Assembly: GCA_038373885.1 (NCBI GenBank)
Contig: JAWZYV010012235.1
Coordinates: forward strand, 1-64,000
Reading direction: 5' to 3'
Length of the DNA: 64,000 nt
Origin: Cheiracanthium punctorium
Lineage: Eukaryota; Arthropoda; Arachnida; Araneae; Cheiracanthiidae
Shown here: positions 33,560 to 45,561 of the stretch, piece by piece
Numbering within the stretch: position 1 is the first letter of the stretch
Layout of the letters: every line of letters begins with the position of its first letter
Made by a program: the position numbers and the translations under genes
Notes under the pieces: model-generated
Seen by the model: only the letters and a program-made list of their open reading frames with translations
What the model was told of the DNA's origin: nothing
Databases searched by the model: none

Positions 33560-34928
33560 CCGACCAGAAGATATTAAAATAATAATAGTAATAATAACAA
33601 TAATAATGAAACTTGCATATAACTTATAAAAATAAATATCCTCTCAAAATTCAAATTTTCTATTAGCTCTCTTCAAAATTTTATACAGCGCAAAAGCTTT
33701 CGTATACAAACAACAGATTTGTTTCTTGATCTAAATTTATTAAAAAGGCAATAGATATATCTGTACTTCAGAACCAGACTAAAGTAAGTCACACTAGACT
33801 AACTTTTCAGGAGGGCACCAAAACTGTAAGAAATGAACTCTAGGTCTGGTTGCAGAGCTAATAATGGAATCAGTCAGCAAAAAATTTATTGACATTATTA
33901 AATTTGTATATACTTAACCCATTCATAGGTATTTCGTTTAGAATCAACGCTTTAACTTGAAAATTGTACTATATGGACTTAAGTTCATCTGGTTCTGGGG
34001 TACAGATATCTCCCTTCGCTCTCCCGTCTTATCGTCGACGCAGTTCACAAGAGATTTCAGGGACTGTGAGACATAACCATTTTAATAGCCAATAAATGCA
34101 TTTCATTTAAATATATGATTAACTTATAAATCGTGTGACCCTAGGTAATAAAAGTGTAAATACTGTAGAGAGCAGATTTTTCATGACATCTCTTGCTGTA
34201 GACTTGTATTACCTACTAAAATAAAATATGTGTGCATAAAGAAGTAGTATTTAATACTTTACGGCAGCCGTACAACGAGACTCAGGGCGTACCGAGTGCC
34301 CCGCTGAGGATTACTGTGAAGCCCTGGCTAAATTGCAATGCTAGCAACGAGCGCGATCGGCCGGGCCCATCTCTAGCTCAGGGCTCAAAGTGAGTCGCCG
34401 AGTGCAGCTGTTTCATAAATATATACAACCAAATGGGAAAATAAATTAATTAATTTACACCGACAATCATTTTGTTTAACTCAATGTTTCCTTTTTTTTT
34501 TTTTTTTTTTTTTTTTTGAAATGAGCTTGATAAACTTTGAAAATTAAACACAATTATTTACATCAACAAAATTAACCCTTTGATTCTCGATATTCTCCTC
34601 GCGATATTTCCGGGCTGGAGAGTGCACAAGTTATGCGGGAGAAAGGTTAGAGTATTTCAATTCTTATGCACGGAATTTTTTTTATATCAAAATTTCCAAA
34701 TCTTAATATGAATGCATTTAGTGTGCATCGAAAAAAAACTTTTTTTTTATTTTAATGACGGCCCACATGACAAAACTTTCCAAATGGTGTGGAGAGAATC
34801 TTTCCCCCCCCCCCCCAAAAAAAAAAAATCCCCTTCAAACATTTTTTTAAACATCCCCTTCAAGTACCTCAGTCACTCCAAAAAATTATTTTTTTTATAT
34901 AAAAAGAATGTTTACATGTATGTAATGG
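33560..34928. other. Upstream region of the main gene, with a GC-rich patch
   Basis: It is mostly AT-rich without genes. A sharply GC-rich, CpG-containing patch at about 34265-34400 (GCGATCGGCCGGGCC) stands out. It has no open frame with clear splice sites and could be a regulatory island, a 5' UTR exon or an unrecognised SINE. A T-run lies at 34493-34517. Confidence 0.4.
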
Positions 34929-34936
34929 CTTGGTGC

Positions 34937-35078
34937 CAGGGGCGTAGCCAAAGGGGGGGTTAGGGGGGTTACAAAATGTGTATTCTTCACTCCCTTATCA
35001 CACACATGCATGCATATATGTGAGTTGCAGCTGTCGCAACCCCCCCCCCCCCATGAAAAATTTCTGGCTACGCCCCTG
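34937..35078. mobile_element. hAT-like MITE (CAGGGGCGTAGCCA), copy 1
   Basis: The ends CAGGGGCGTAGCCA and TGGCTACGCCCCTG are flanked by CTTGGTGC and CTTGGAGC (seven of eight bases). The 142-bp body matches 44585-44769 in opposite orientation, including TATGTGAGTTGCAG. Confidence 0.9.
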
Positions 35079-35308
35079 CTTGGAGCCTTGGGTGGCATGA
35101 TTTGCCAATGACCAGAGGTATTTTTCCGTAAAAAAAAATTTCCATCGCTCCGTTTAAGGCTCCGAAAATTCGAATAAAAAATTAAAAAATTAGGCTATTT
35201 CCCTCGCCAGCTTCGCCACGAAACAAGAGCTATAACTAGCTTTTGTCCGCGCTTCTAATCTGACGTCACTATATTTTCCCCAACTGAAGAATAAGACGTC
35301 TCGCTTAA

Positions 35309-35515
35309 CCCTCTGAAGCGCAAGCATTTTCCATATCAGTGGAGAAGACCAATTGGATTGACTGCCCAACGCTGAAAAAGTGCAGTCGTTACCATCAATC
35401 CATTTAACTACCAATACCATGGCGGTCGATCGAATAGCCCATCTGGCACAACAGAGCTATAGAAGTTTTACGACACGGCTGGCTGCGCAGCCGTACAGCC
35501 ACCTGTGTCAGAGAA
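35309..35515. mobile_element. piggyBac-like MITE fragment
   Basis: After TTAA (35305-35308), CCCTCTGAAGCGCAAGC and later CAGCTGGCTGTGC-like sequence match the piggyBac-like MITE family. The right end is missing. Confidence 0.55.
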
Positions 35516-35622
35516 GAACATATTTCTTTAATACAAGAACCAAGTTGCATTTACGTTAAGCTTCTAACTGTTTCGTCGGGATCTGCGATTAGCGTTAAGA
35601 ATACACTATTAATCTTTTTTAA

Positions 35623-36058
35623 CCCTTTGAGGCTCAACCCTTTCCCAATGCTGAAAAAAAGGGCAGCCGTTGCCATCGCTCGACTTAACTACCAACAAGA
35701 TGGCGGACGATTGAAACGTTCATCTCGTGCCACAGATCTAGAGACCCTTTTTTGACGACAGCTGGCTGTGCTGTGTCTTGCTGGTAGTTAAGTCGAGCGA
35801 TGGCAACGGCTGCCCTTTTTTTCAGCATTGGGCAATCTATCCAGCTGTTCTCGCATTCTTTAGCAGATGTCAGTGCTGTTCAAAATAATCGTGACCAATT
35901 TTTTGACGGGAAATGACGTGCTAAAAAGAAAAGGATTCTCGTGGAGCTATGTCACCCGCAACTATTTTTATAGAAATCCAATCTATTCTTCGTAACTGGC
36001 AACAGTCAAAACGTCAGAGTTCGGTATTCCCAGAGCGGGAACACTGCGCGTTAAAGGG
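35623..36058. mobile_element. piggyBac-like foldback MITE, copy C
   Basis: TTAA flanks at 35619-35622 and 36059-36062; ends CCCTTTGAGGCTCAA and CTGCGCGTTAAAGGG. The left half folds on the middle: CCAATGCTGAAAAAAAGGGC and CGTTGCCATCGCTCGACTTA recur inverted at about 35775-35835. There is no coding capacity. Confidence 0.85.
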
Positions 36059-36553
36059 TTAATGACAAGGGTATATCAACTGATTCACTTTCAGCAATCG
36101 GACGCGATGGGACAATCGTCAATACTGGTACAAAGGCAATCAATAACTGGTCAATACTGGTCTTCTAGAGCTGAGTTAAATCGTGCACTTCAACGGTTCA
36201 TTTGTATGCTGCATCTTAACGAACTTATTTTAAATCTTTTGGTTTAGCTTTATGGTGTAATTCATGGCCCCAAAGAATTTTCTGGTGCAATTAGCAAGTT
36301 ATTGCGAACTTGCCATACACTTTCTGTAACTACATTCTATAAAGTCGAGGGAAATCCATTTCCAGATGTTGATAGGAGTATTTTGAGTACAGATCAACGA
36401 TATTTGTTGCATATGTTGAAAGGGGAGAATGCGTCAAGATTTAGTGGCTATTCAACCAATACTGGTGGTGCATTCCAGGTAATTGACAGAGTCCTTCGTC
36501 TTTATGCGGCAATGGAAGAGCCTTCGGAAACTTGTCACATTTAGTTACATATA

Positions 36554-36749
36554 CAGGGTGATTTGCTACCAGATTGACAAACTTGCTGGTGGTGTAGGGG
36601 TTAGAGAGACGGTTCAGAATCACATAGTAATGTGGGGGTCGGAACGTCGTCTTCATGTACCTGTTAATAATCACTTTGTAAGAAGTGTTGAAGTGTGCTT
36701 CTAATCTCTTAACCAAGTTTCATAAACAGTCTGGCAGCGAATCCCCCTG
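36554..36749. mobile_element. Mariner-like MITE inside the pseudogene
   Basis: The ends CAGGGTGATT and AATCCCCCTG (nine of ten bases paired) are flanked by TA at 36552-36553 and 36750-36751. It interrupts the reading frame between the LRLYAAMEEPSE and CPVWFHIKG parts of the host pseudogene. Confidence 0.55.
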
Positions 36750-36765
36750 TAGTTAGTTAGTTTAA

Positions 36766-37170
36766 CCCTTTAACGCGCAGTGTTCTCGCTCTGGGAACAC
36801 CCAACTCTGACGTTTTGACTGTTGCCAGTCACGAAGAATAGATTGGATTTCTATAAAAATAGTTGCGGGTGACATAGCTCCATGAGAATCCTCTACTTTT
36901 GAGCACGCCATTTCCTGCAAAAAAAATTGTGACGATTATTTTTAACAGCACTGACATCTGCTGAAAAATGGAAGAATGCGAGAACAGCTGGATACACTGC
37001 CCAATGCTGAAAAAACGGCAGGCACAGCCAGCTGCGTCAAAAAAAAGAGTCTCTAGATCTGTGGCACGCGATGAACGTTTCGATCGTCCGCCATCTTGCT
37101 AGTAGTTGAGTCGAGCGATGGCAACGGCTGCCCCTTTTTCAGCATTGGGAAAGGGTTGCGCCTCAAAGGG
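36766..37170 (-). mobile_element. piggyBac-like foldback MITE, copy D (inverted)
   Basis: TTAA flanks at 36762-36765 and 37171-37174; ends CCCTTTAACGCGCAG and TTGCGCCTCAAAGGG. It is the reverse orientation of copy C, 704 bp away. Together with the MITE just to its left it splits the pseudogene. Confidence 0.85.
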
Positions 37171-37739
37171 TTAAAGGTATACTGTCCAGTGTGGTTCCAT
37201 ATAAAAGGAAAGCCATTATGCATTGAAGGTTCTAGACACCTGTGGAAGCTAATTATGTACTCAACATATGTCGGATCACCTAAAAAAACTGTTGAAGCTG
37301 TCATCCAAAGAAACGGATTTTTTGCACATACAGAAAATTTGCTTCTAGCTGTGTTAAACGATGATAGAGATACTATTCGAAAATTAGCTTACCGTAGGGT
37401 TAATTCTGCCAAAAAAAGAGAATCAGAATACTTAATCTGTGAGAAATTTTCGTGTACCAGTAACAAAAATGCAAGCGACTGATTATGCGGATTTAAATTT
37501 TTTGGAATAATAATAACAAGCGGTTAGGGCCTCCGGTTTTGAAAGACATCTTCGATGAAGATTTAAAAATATTCCTTTGAAGGAGATTGCTTCAGTGAAA
37601 TTTACTAATTTGTCTAGCTTCCCATGCCACACACAAGGAACTGAACGCTGTATGAAACTGGTAACAAAGGCTGCATCTCTTGCTTGTGGAGAAGAAAGGA
37701 GGGATGGATTTATAAGATCTGGGCTCGCGCGTGAATCTC

Positions 37740-38555
37740 ATGAAAACTTTTAATTCAAAATCAGAATTTAGATTGAAATAGTTTTTTTACGCGCTAATTA
37801 TATCGTATATTTATTATATATTTGTACTTTAAGGCTTATTTTTATCAGTTAACACACTTGCATTGATTTTCAGTTTATTTGTTGCCTTTACTATATCAAC
37901 TTAATCAAATATGCAAAAATCAAAACAGTTCTATTTTTTATTTGGAGCACCTACAAAAATACTCCTACCACCTATCATATCGATACTTTTAAAACGTGAC
38001 AGAAACGTTTATACTTTATTACTTGAGTACTCTTCCAAATTTACATAAAAAAAGAATTACTTTAAAATGTTTAGAGCATTTTTTAAAAATTGATAATTTT
38101 AACTATTTTTCGAGTCCTTGGGACACAGGAAGATATGAATGGAAAGAAATAAAAATGTATGTATAAACTAATGTACCCAAGTTACAACTTGATGATCATG
38201 CGCCAAAAGCGATTTCGAATATTATTATTATTTTTTTTCCGTAAAATTTCAATTTTAAACTATATTTCAGACACTTGGGGCACCTCGAAATGTAGATGGA
38301 TTTAAAAAAAAAAAAAAAAAAAAAAAAACATGTAAACTAAAATACTCAATACGCAACTTTTCCACCCTAGACTAAAATTAATTTCGATTTTTTTTTTTCC
38401 TATACTTTTCGATCCACCCTAATGCATATATTGTACATACACTTATTTTTATACAACCTTCTTGCATAAATAAAATAGGCACTTTTATGACCATTTTCTT
38501 GAAAGTAATGTGACCTTTAAGAGGTTAATCTAATTTATAAATGTGATGTCAATGC
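37740..38555. other. Gene-free AT-rich stretch
   Basis: Low-complexity A/T sequence with A-runs at 38305-38327 and T-runs. Nothing coding or with element ends was found. Confidence 0.55.
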
Positions 38556-38559
38556 CAAT

Positions 38560-38764
38560 TATCTGCTCAAGGGATCTAGGCCTAGGGGGGTTGCTCTCCG
38601 TAGGGGACTTTCTAAGGAATCCTAACCCGTATTTACGCGAAGTTTCGGAGAAAACCACGGAAAACTCCGAACTGTTAGGTCAGCGGACGCGACCTGGTTT
38701 TGAACCAGGCACCTACCGTCTCCCAGTTCAAAGCACTAGCGCTATGCCACTGGTGGGGCTATGT
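38560..38764 (-). mobile_element. tRNA-derived SINE, family S, copy 1
   Basis: On the minus strand, GTGGCATAGCGCTAGTGC (A-box-like) is followed by CCTGGTTCAAAACCAGG (B-box). A tail with TTCGGAGTTTTCCGTGGTT follows and is shared with 61240-61445. This layout is an RNA polymerase III SINE. TSDs were not resolved. Confidence 0.7.
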
Positions 38765-38765
38765 A

Positions 38766-40957
38766 ATTTGTAGACAGACAATTTTAACAAAAAAATAAAG
38801 TTTCAGAATTTTTAGAAAATTTTTACATTTTATCTTGAAATATTTATTAAATATGCAAAGTACTTTTTCTGTAAAAAGTCACATAAAATATAAATATATA
38901 TATATGTTGTTTAATAATTTTTATACAATGATCTATAATTTACCAAACGACAGAAAGATAGAAATTGATTAATAAAATACAAAAACTTAAAAATTTTAGG
39001 ACTTTTGAAAAAAAAAAAGTTATGATTCATAAAATGCTAAATAATTAAAAACTGGATTAACGGAAATTCTGTACTGATCTTTTCCATTTTAAAATCAAAC
39101 GCGAAAAGGATTAAACCACATGATACAAATCAAGCGCGCAAATCTCAAAAACGTCTTCAAACAAACCTTACCTTTGAGAAAGTTCTAAACATTATCCCTT
39201 TCGTCCTCTGATTTGATTTGAAACTGAAACCATTAATCCGACCGGACACTGGTTTTATTGGCCAAGGGACAGGTTGCCGTAAACAAACAGATTTGGCAGC
39301 TCATCGCATCTCTTGTTCCATTTGGCCAAATTAATTGGTACATTCAGGCGAAAGTATGCCCTGTGTCCCCCGGCATCTAACTTGTTTTTGTTTTTTTCTT
39401 CGGTGTTACAGTTAATTCTCTTGTTCTATTTTTGAACCATTTTCTTTGGCTTTTGACAAGACAACAAGAAAGAGTTCATGGGGGTGGAGGGGTAGGTGTA
39501 TTCATAGGAACTGGAAACCGGTAATCACAATATATCTTGTCTCTCTCTTTCTTTTCTCTCTTTTTTTTTTTTTTTTTTCTTTCATTTTGAAGAGATACGG
39601 ATGATTAATGAAATAAATAAATGTTTAGTTTTCGATTTTTCTTGACTTAGCCTACATTTGTTTAATGCAGTTGAGTGAAGAATATTACATGCAAAAGAGG
39701 AGAAATATGTAAGTACAGTGTTGCATTTTTCCTGGGAACCACCACAAATTACTCATAAATGTTTCCCAAATATTTCCCCAAAAATATTTTTCTCAAAAAG
39801 CATGTTCAACAACTAATCAAGCACTTAATTTGGATAAAAGATTATATTTATATTTTTTATATTTAACTAGGGGCCAAGGCCCCCAGACTCGCTACGCTCG
39901 CTTTTCGTATGAGGCATTCGGCCCGTAATAAGGCTTATTCGTAAAAAAGACATAATTTCAACAGACAAAACCCGAAGATTGGATCAGATAGAATGTTATT
40001 GAGCTACACATTGCTTGGTTCTTGCATGTTCATTGGTACATAAAAATTTAAACTCCACACAACAGTAGACCACTCCACCATATCACGGTAGATATTTTGT
40101 TATTAGGAATCCGTGTTCTACGGGTCTTGAGCTATACTCCACCTGGAGTGCGGACTCCGCGTATAATCGCTGGAAAAATTATTTGCACTCCTCAGAAACA
40201 CAATGATATTTAATGTTGCCATTCAAAAGTTATATTAATTAGGAGCTAAAGCGTAATAAAATCAGAACATCTGTTTCAGCTGTATTTTTAATAATGTAAA
40301 ACCTATTGGACATCTTGCGAATGTGTCACCCATGGCGATTTTTCATTATTTGGCGACTTGCGTACATGTAAAGTTAATAAAAGCTACGGAACAGATAGGA
40401 TATCTTGCCACCAATAGCGACTTTTCATTATTTGGCCATTGACACATGCTCACAACCTATAATTACTGTTCATTTAAGGTTACGGAAAAAACGTTATCCA
40501 TATTTTCATTTACATAATGGTGTTCCCTCACACAGCATCCCAGTAAACCTAAAGGGGAGAATACAATGCAACGCAAGAAGAACCATTGGCGTTTGCAGAT
40601 TGGCGTACTTAGCACCACGAATTATACCATCTCGTCGCGCTAGCAAATATCCAAAGTGTACTATAACTGCTATAATGGCATAGTTAACGCCGCCAAATAT
40701 TTCTACTGCTAGCAAATAATCCAGCTGGACCGAACCGGTTTTAAAATAATCTGCATTTTAATTATTTTTCATTTTCAAGATATTAGTTATTCTGTTTTGG
40801 AAAAACGCATAATCGCTAATTCTAAACTCCTGTTGTCTAAGCGAACTTACTATTTGAAAATTGTCAACTTTGTGTAACACATTTTGAGTTACTTTTTTCA
40901 TGTAGTTTTTATTTTGGCGTAAAATGGGTGTATTTCTACTTCATATTTGACAATTTC
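38766..40957. other. Gene-free stretch
   Basis: Mostly AT-rich. Two similar blocks around TTTTCATTATTTGGC (about 40340 and 40422) suggest a small local duplication. An open frame at 40405-40683 has no recognised motif. Confidence 0.45.
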
Positions 40958-41215
40958 ACGTGATACTACATACTTGGAAACGCTTTGTTGCAAAGGAATG
41001 AATGATTTTATGCCAAATCTGGCAACCATTCTGTTTATTTTTTCAGTTTTTTATTAATATCTTCTAAAATAATTCGATTTTCGAAATTTGAGTCAGCTCA
41101 TCAGGTTCCTCGGATTTTTTCGAATCTTTGGGCACCTTAGTCGAAACTTAAATCCCCACGGTTTAGGAGGAGATAGGCCAACAAGCTTTGGCAGCGCCAG
41201 CGTCCTTTACTTTTT
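40958..41215. repeat. Direct repeat, left copy
   Basis: About 250 bp from ACTTGGAAACGCTTTGTTGC to GCAGCGCCAGCGTCC recur 705 bp downstream with few differences. The ~450-bp spacer has no recognisable coding content. Confidence 0.8.
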
Positions 41216-41662
41216 TTTAGAATTGAGAGATACGCAAATTAAATTTCATTCTGTTTTGGGAACTCGCGGAATCTTTTCGCAATCGAAATATTTCGTTTTG
41301 TGTACACAGCTATTCTCATGTCGATGCAAACGATTTATTTGTGAAAAAAAAAAAAAGATAATAAACTGGGTAATCTGGAAAAGCTTTTTTAAACGAATTT
41401 GAATCCCAATTGTATGACGTCATATTCACTTGAAAAGGGTAATTTTGTCACGCAAATGATTTACTTTTTTGACTCTCGGAAATAAAATGGTGCTGATAAT
41501 AGTGAAAAATCGCTTAAAAAGGAGGGAACGGGTGGATTTTCAGATTTTTAAAGAAGCGCAGATTGTTTTCTATATTTTTATACATGATCAGGAAAATTTT
41601 CAAGCGGATCGTGCAAACGGTGAAGAAGTTATTAGGCTTTTTGTGTTAACTTTGTAAATTTC

Positions 41663-41918
41663 ACGCGATTCTAGATACTTGGAAACGCTTTGTTGCAAAG
41701 GAATGAATGATTTTATGCCAAATCTGGCAACCATTCTGTTTATTTTTTCAGTTTTTCATTAATATCTTCTAAAATAATTCGATTTTCGAAATTTAAGTCA
41801 GCTTAGCAGGTTCCTCGGAATTTTTCGCATCTGTGGGCACCTTAGTCGAAACTCAAATCCCCACGGTTTAGGAGGAAATAGGTACAGAAGCTATTGACAG
41901 CGCCAGCGGCCTTTACTT
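41663..41918. repeat. Direct repeat, right copy
   Basis: This is the partner of 40958-41215, same orientation, ending at GACAGCGCCAGCGGCC. The pair could be terminal repeats of a decayed element or a simple tandem duplication; I see no TG...CA ends or primer-binding site. Confidence 0.8.
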
Positions 41919-42732
41919 TTTTTTTTTTTTAATAGAGAGATTCATTTTATTACTATTATATCGAAAATTTCTCGAACATGTTTTTACCATTTAAAATATT
42001 AATAATTTCTTTTTCTTTAACTACATTAGAAGCACAACATCGATTAGTAATTATTTAAACTTCTAAATTTTTGCATGGAAAGAGAGCGCAAATGCCGATA
42101 ACGCGAACTTTTGATAACTAAAAGTATTTGATCGGTTCCATCGTATCATCGCGAGTTAACTCTACCTTTCATTTATGAAGTCATTTCTTTTGCGTACTGC
42201 GTTTTCATTCCTCTAAAGAACTAGCCAAAGTGTTCTATTTACATAATGAAGAAACTAGGCATTAAAAGCTGAAAAAAATCGCTTTCGAGAAATTCTATTA
42301 TTACTGCCCTAAATATTATTCAAAGATGTCATTGTCTGTATGCTGATTTGCAGAATATTGAGATTGGCGGAATTGTCTCGAGAAGCGATAAAAATTTATT
42401 TACAATTCGAAAGCGTTCGGACATTGCAGAATATTTAAATGTGATTATGCGATTAAATGTATGCAATAAATAATGAGGGGATTTTTCAGTTAAAACTCTA
42501 AATAGAATTTTAACCTCGAACTGTTTGATTTTGTAAGTAAATATGACTTTACATAAAAATGGTTCGGATTTTACTGCTGAAAGTGAAAGAGCAATTTTGC
42601 ACAAAGATCAATTTCAAGAGCCATTTATTCTATAAGATGATGAGATGAAGAGACATTTACGCCATAAGAATGATGATGGAGGTATTATAATTGATTCATT
42701 CTTCCAAATATTATGTGCACACATATTATGCA
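41919..42732. other. Gene-free AT-rich stretch
   Basis: No supported feature. The open frame at 42329-42604 (minus) lacks motifs. Confidence 0.5.
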
Positions 42733-42966
42733 CAGAGCCGGTCCTAGGGTGGAACGAACGGAGCGACCGCACCGGGCGCCATCTCTAATATGGGGGTGCC
42801 AAAATACCTTAGTTTATAATACGTATAAGTATATTTCAATATCCATATATTGTTGAAATTTTTGTTTTAAACCGTTTGAAAGCTTTTCTAGCTGCATGTG
42901 TGTGTGGGGTAGGGTTCGCATTTTTGTAGTTGCCACCGCTTTTAAAAATAGCTAGGACCGGCACTG
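42733..42966. mobile_element. hAT-like MITE, 234 bp
   Basis: The ends CAGAGCCGGTCCTAGGGTGG and TAGCTAGGACCGGCACTG are flanked by a perfect 8-bp TSD, ATTATGCA (42725-42732 and 42967-42974). Confidence 0.9.
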
Positions 42967-43158
42967 ATTATGCACATAATTATGTGCATATATTTATTTT
43001 ATTATAAATGTATATGCATTTATTTTATTATAAGTATATATACACTTCCCTTTTTCTCTTTCAATTCAGACATATTATGAAAATGTAGTAAGAGGATTAA
43101 AAATAGGCAAATTACTAGGTTCAGATTCAAATTCATATTAGGCATCAATACAAGTATA

Positions 43159-43784
43159 CAGGGTGTAGCAAAAATATTGATCTGGGCTTTAAATCCTTAA
43201 ATATATTTATTGATCATAGACATATGTAATAAATTAAAATATTATGTAAAAAAAGTGCAGAATTCTATTAAATTTTCAGAGAATTAAATTTAACTAAATA
43301 ACAAGTGTAAGTTTTTTACGCGGCCCCTGCACACATACACACACACACACACACAAAAAGAAATTAATTGGTAAAATGTGCTCTATACATTAAATAGGTA
43401 TAAAAAATTTCAGCTTTCTTTATCTAGCATGGCGATTCCTGTGTCAGTCCTCTCTGCTTTAACTCAAATGCAAAACCAGTCGCTACCGACCGAGCCTCAA
43501 AGCAATAGAGTGAGCACAGTACATAACCACCCTTTAAAATTGTAAATTTGATTTACGCAAGCAGTGTCTGTTGAATTTAAATAGTGCAAGAGACTTTTCT
43601 TCGTGGTGTTTTTTTTTTTTTCTGCACTTTAAAATGGGATCTGAACAGACTGTTAGATAACTCGTAAGATCCAATGACTCCGATTTTTCTTGAAAAACAA
43701 AAATTGGATTTTGAGAATAGCGCACTAACATAAAAACGAAACTCAATTTTCGTGAAATTTGGCATGCAGGTTTTTTTGGTATCG

Positions 43785-43820
<36 letters not shown>

Positions 43821-44316
43821 AAAAATTCTTAAAATTTAAAAATCGAAAATTTTCAAAAAAGTATTTTCTCTGAGAATTTGAAAAAAATAGATATTGACCA
43901 TTAAAGGATCATATTCGGTTTTAAAAAATAGACGCATAACATATTTTAAATGAATTGAACAAATAGTTCTTTTTGTGCAAGTGTTCAAACTTGCAGTATG
44001 CAGTATTCGTTTTGAATTAAATAAATGATAATTATTAAATTTATGACATTAATTAGGAATCAGCTTCAGTGAAAATAATCGCAAGGAGTTAAGTCGAGGC
44101 TTCTTCCGGATCACTAATGAAGAGAATCGTTGAAATCTGCCATCTCTCCCCCAATCTCCAGAAAAAAATGAAATTAAAAATAAAGAAAATAAATTTAAAA
44201 CTGATTAAACGTTATAACTTCTCATTTAAAACGATGTGTCAAACGGAACGCTACCTTGTACTGCTCAGAAGATACAGCCTTTGAAAAAGTTGGTATATTC
44301 ATTTGTAATCACCCTG
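43159..44316. mobile_element. Possible Tc1/mariner-like non-autonomous element
   Basis: CAGGGTG at 43159 and CACCCTG ending at 44316 are each flanked by TATA (TA duplication). The inverted ends are short, so chance pairing cannot be ruled out. The interior has a CA microsatellite (43330-43357), a 27-base A-run (about 43791-43817) and no coding frame. Confidence 0.35.
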
Positions 44317-44584
44317 TATATTTTTCCTTTCTTCTCTGTCATAGTGGAAGAGAGTAAATCTCAGTTACACAGATTATGGTAAATCAGATGGACTTGGATT
44401 TGGGAGAAAGAGCTTATATCGAGATCTATGTCTCTCTTTTAGCCCTTCATCTCAGTTGTCCCAAGTACAAGATCACTTAGCGGCCGGTAGCGAAGACCCG
44501 CGCAGACGTCAGGTCCCCAGATAAGTGACCGACCGTCCCGCGTACTATGCGGGATAGCCCAATGTTTTGAAATTTTATCCTGTA

Positions 44585-44769
44585 CAGGAGCATAGCCAGA
44601 AATTTTTCATGGGGGGGGGGATTACGACTACTGCAACTCACACATATGCATACATGTGTGTGATAAGGGAGTGAAGAATATACATTTTGTATGGCAAAAA
44701 ATTCCTCATTGGGGGGGGGGGGTGTATGACCCCACTACCCCCCTAACCCTCCCCTTGGCTACGCCCCTG
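44585..44769. mobile_element. hAT-like MITE (CAGGGGCGTAGCCA), copy 2
   Basis: The ends CAGGAGCATAGCCA and TGGCTACGCCCCTG are flanked by a perfect 8-bp TSD, ATCCTGTA (44577-44584 and 44770-44777). It is the inverted relative of 34937-35078. Confidence 0.92.
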
Positions 44770-44777
44770 ATCCTGTA

Positions 44778-45561
44778 TTTTAATTTTTTTTATTTACTTA
44801 TTTATTTATTTATTTTGCGAAGAAAAAATAAATCTTTGCAAATAAATATGTGTGTGTGTGTATGACAGACAATGTTATAATCTACTGAGTATAGATTTTC
44901 ATTAAAATTAATTCGAAGTTTAAACAGTTATTTTTATAAATTTTACCCCCCCCCTCCTCCTCCTCCAGGCTTACGTGGGTGTCTGTCCCATATTTGAACC
45001 CAAGAAAGATAGTCACTTTACATCAGATGTATCAAGCGTATTCCACTTACTAAATAAACATTGCTCTATAAATAATGCACTTAACTCATTTGATTGATTA
45101 CGTTAAAAAAAGGAAAGAAAAGAAAAATGTACACACTTCTAGGTATCAAATGAATTGTTTAGTTAAACATCACGTTTAAGAAACGTTTCCTACAGAAAGA
45201 AAGGAAAAAAACTTTCAATTTGCAAATCGCGCAGCGAATCTTTAATCTATGATAAGAGAGTGAAAGTGAGAGAGTGGATATTTCTGACTTCGCAATAATT
45301 AATTAACTTTTCAATTTACGTTTCCTAGACATCACGACGAACCATGTGATTACGGAGAAGAAAACTTTTCCCAATTCTTTTGAAGCGCTTCATTAGTATG
45401 CACCTTCGACAACCGGTCATCTTCCGTGGAAGATCGGTCATTGCACCTTGGTTTTAAGACTATTCATTTACGCGAAATCCTCTTCCTGATGAATTAATGA
45501 CTAATTTACGCTGTTTTTGGATTCGATGACTAGATAAATTAGATGAGTCTTAGCTCGAATT
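44778..45561. other. Gene-free stretch
   Basis: AT-rich sequence with a TTTA-rich tract and a GT tract near 44850-44861. No gene or element ends found. Confidence 0.5.

Larger units (their letters stand above)
36090..37735 (+). pseudogene. Broken copy of an uncharacterised repetitive arthropod gene
   Basis: In order, frames read GRDGTIVNTGTKAINNW, LQRFICMLHLNELIL, GPKEFSGAISKLL, DVDRSILSTDQRYLLHMLKG, VLRLYAAMEEPSE, then after two insertions CPVWFHIKGKPLCIEGSRHL, VIQRNGFFAHTENLLLAVL and finally a FPCHTQGTERCMKLV-like segment. I recall this order from uncharacterised proteins in many copies in arthropod genomes (for example ...FPCHTQAVERCVKLV...). The family's function is unknown to me and may be transposon-derived. 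It has frameshifts and stops. A mariner-like MITE and a piggyBac-like MITE split it. Confidence 0.6.
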
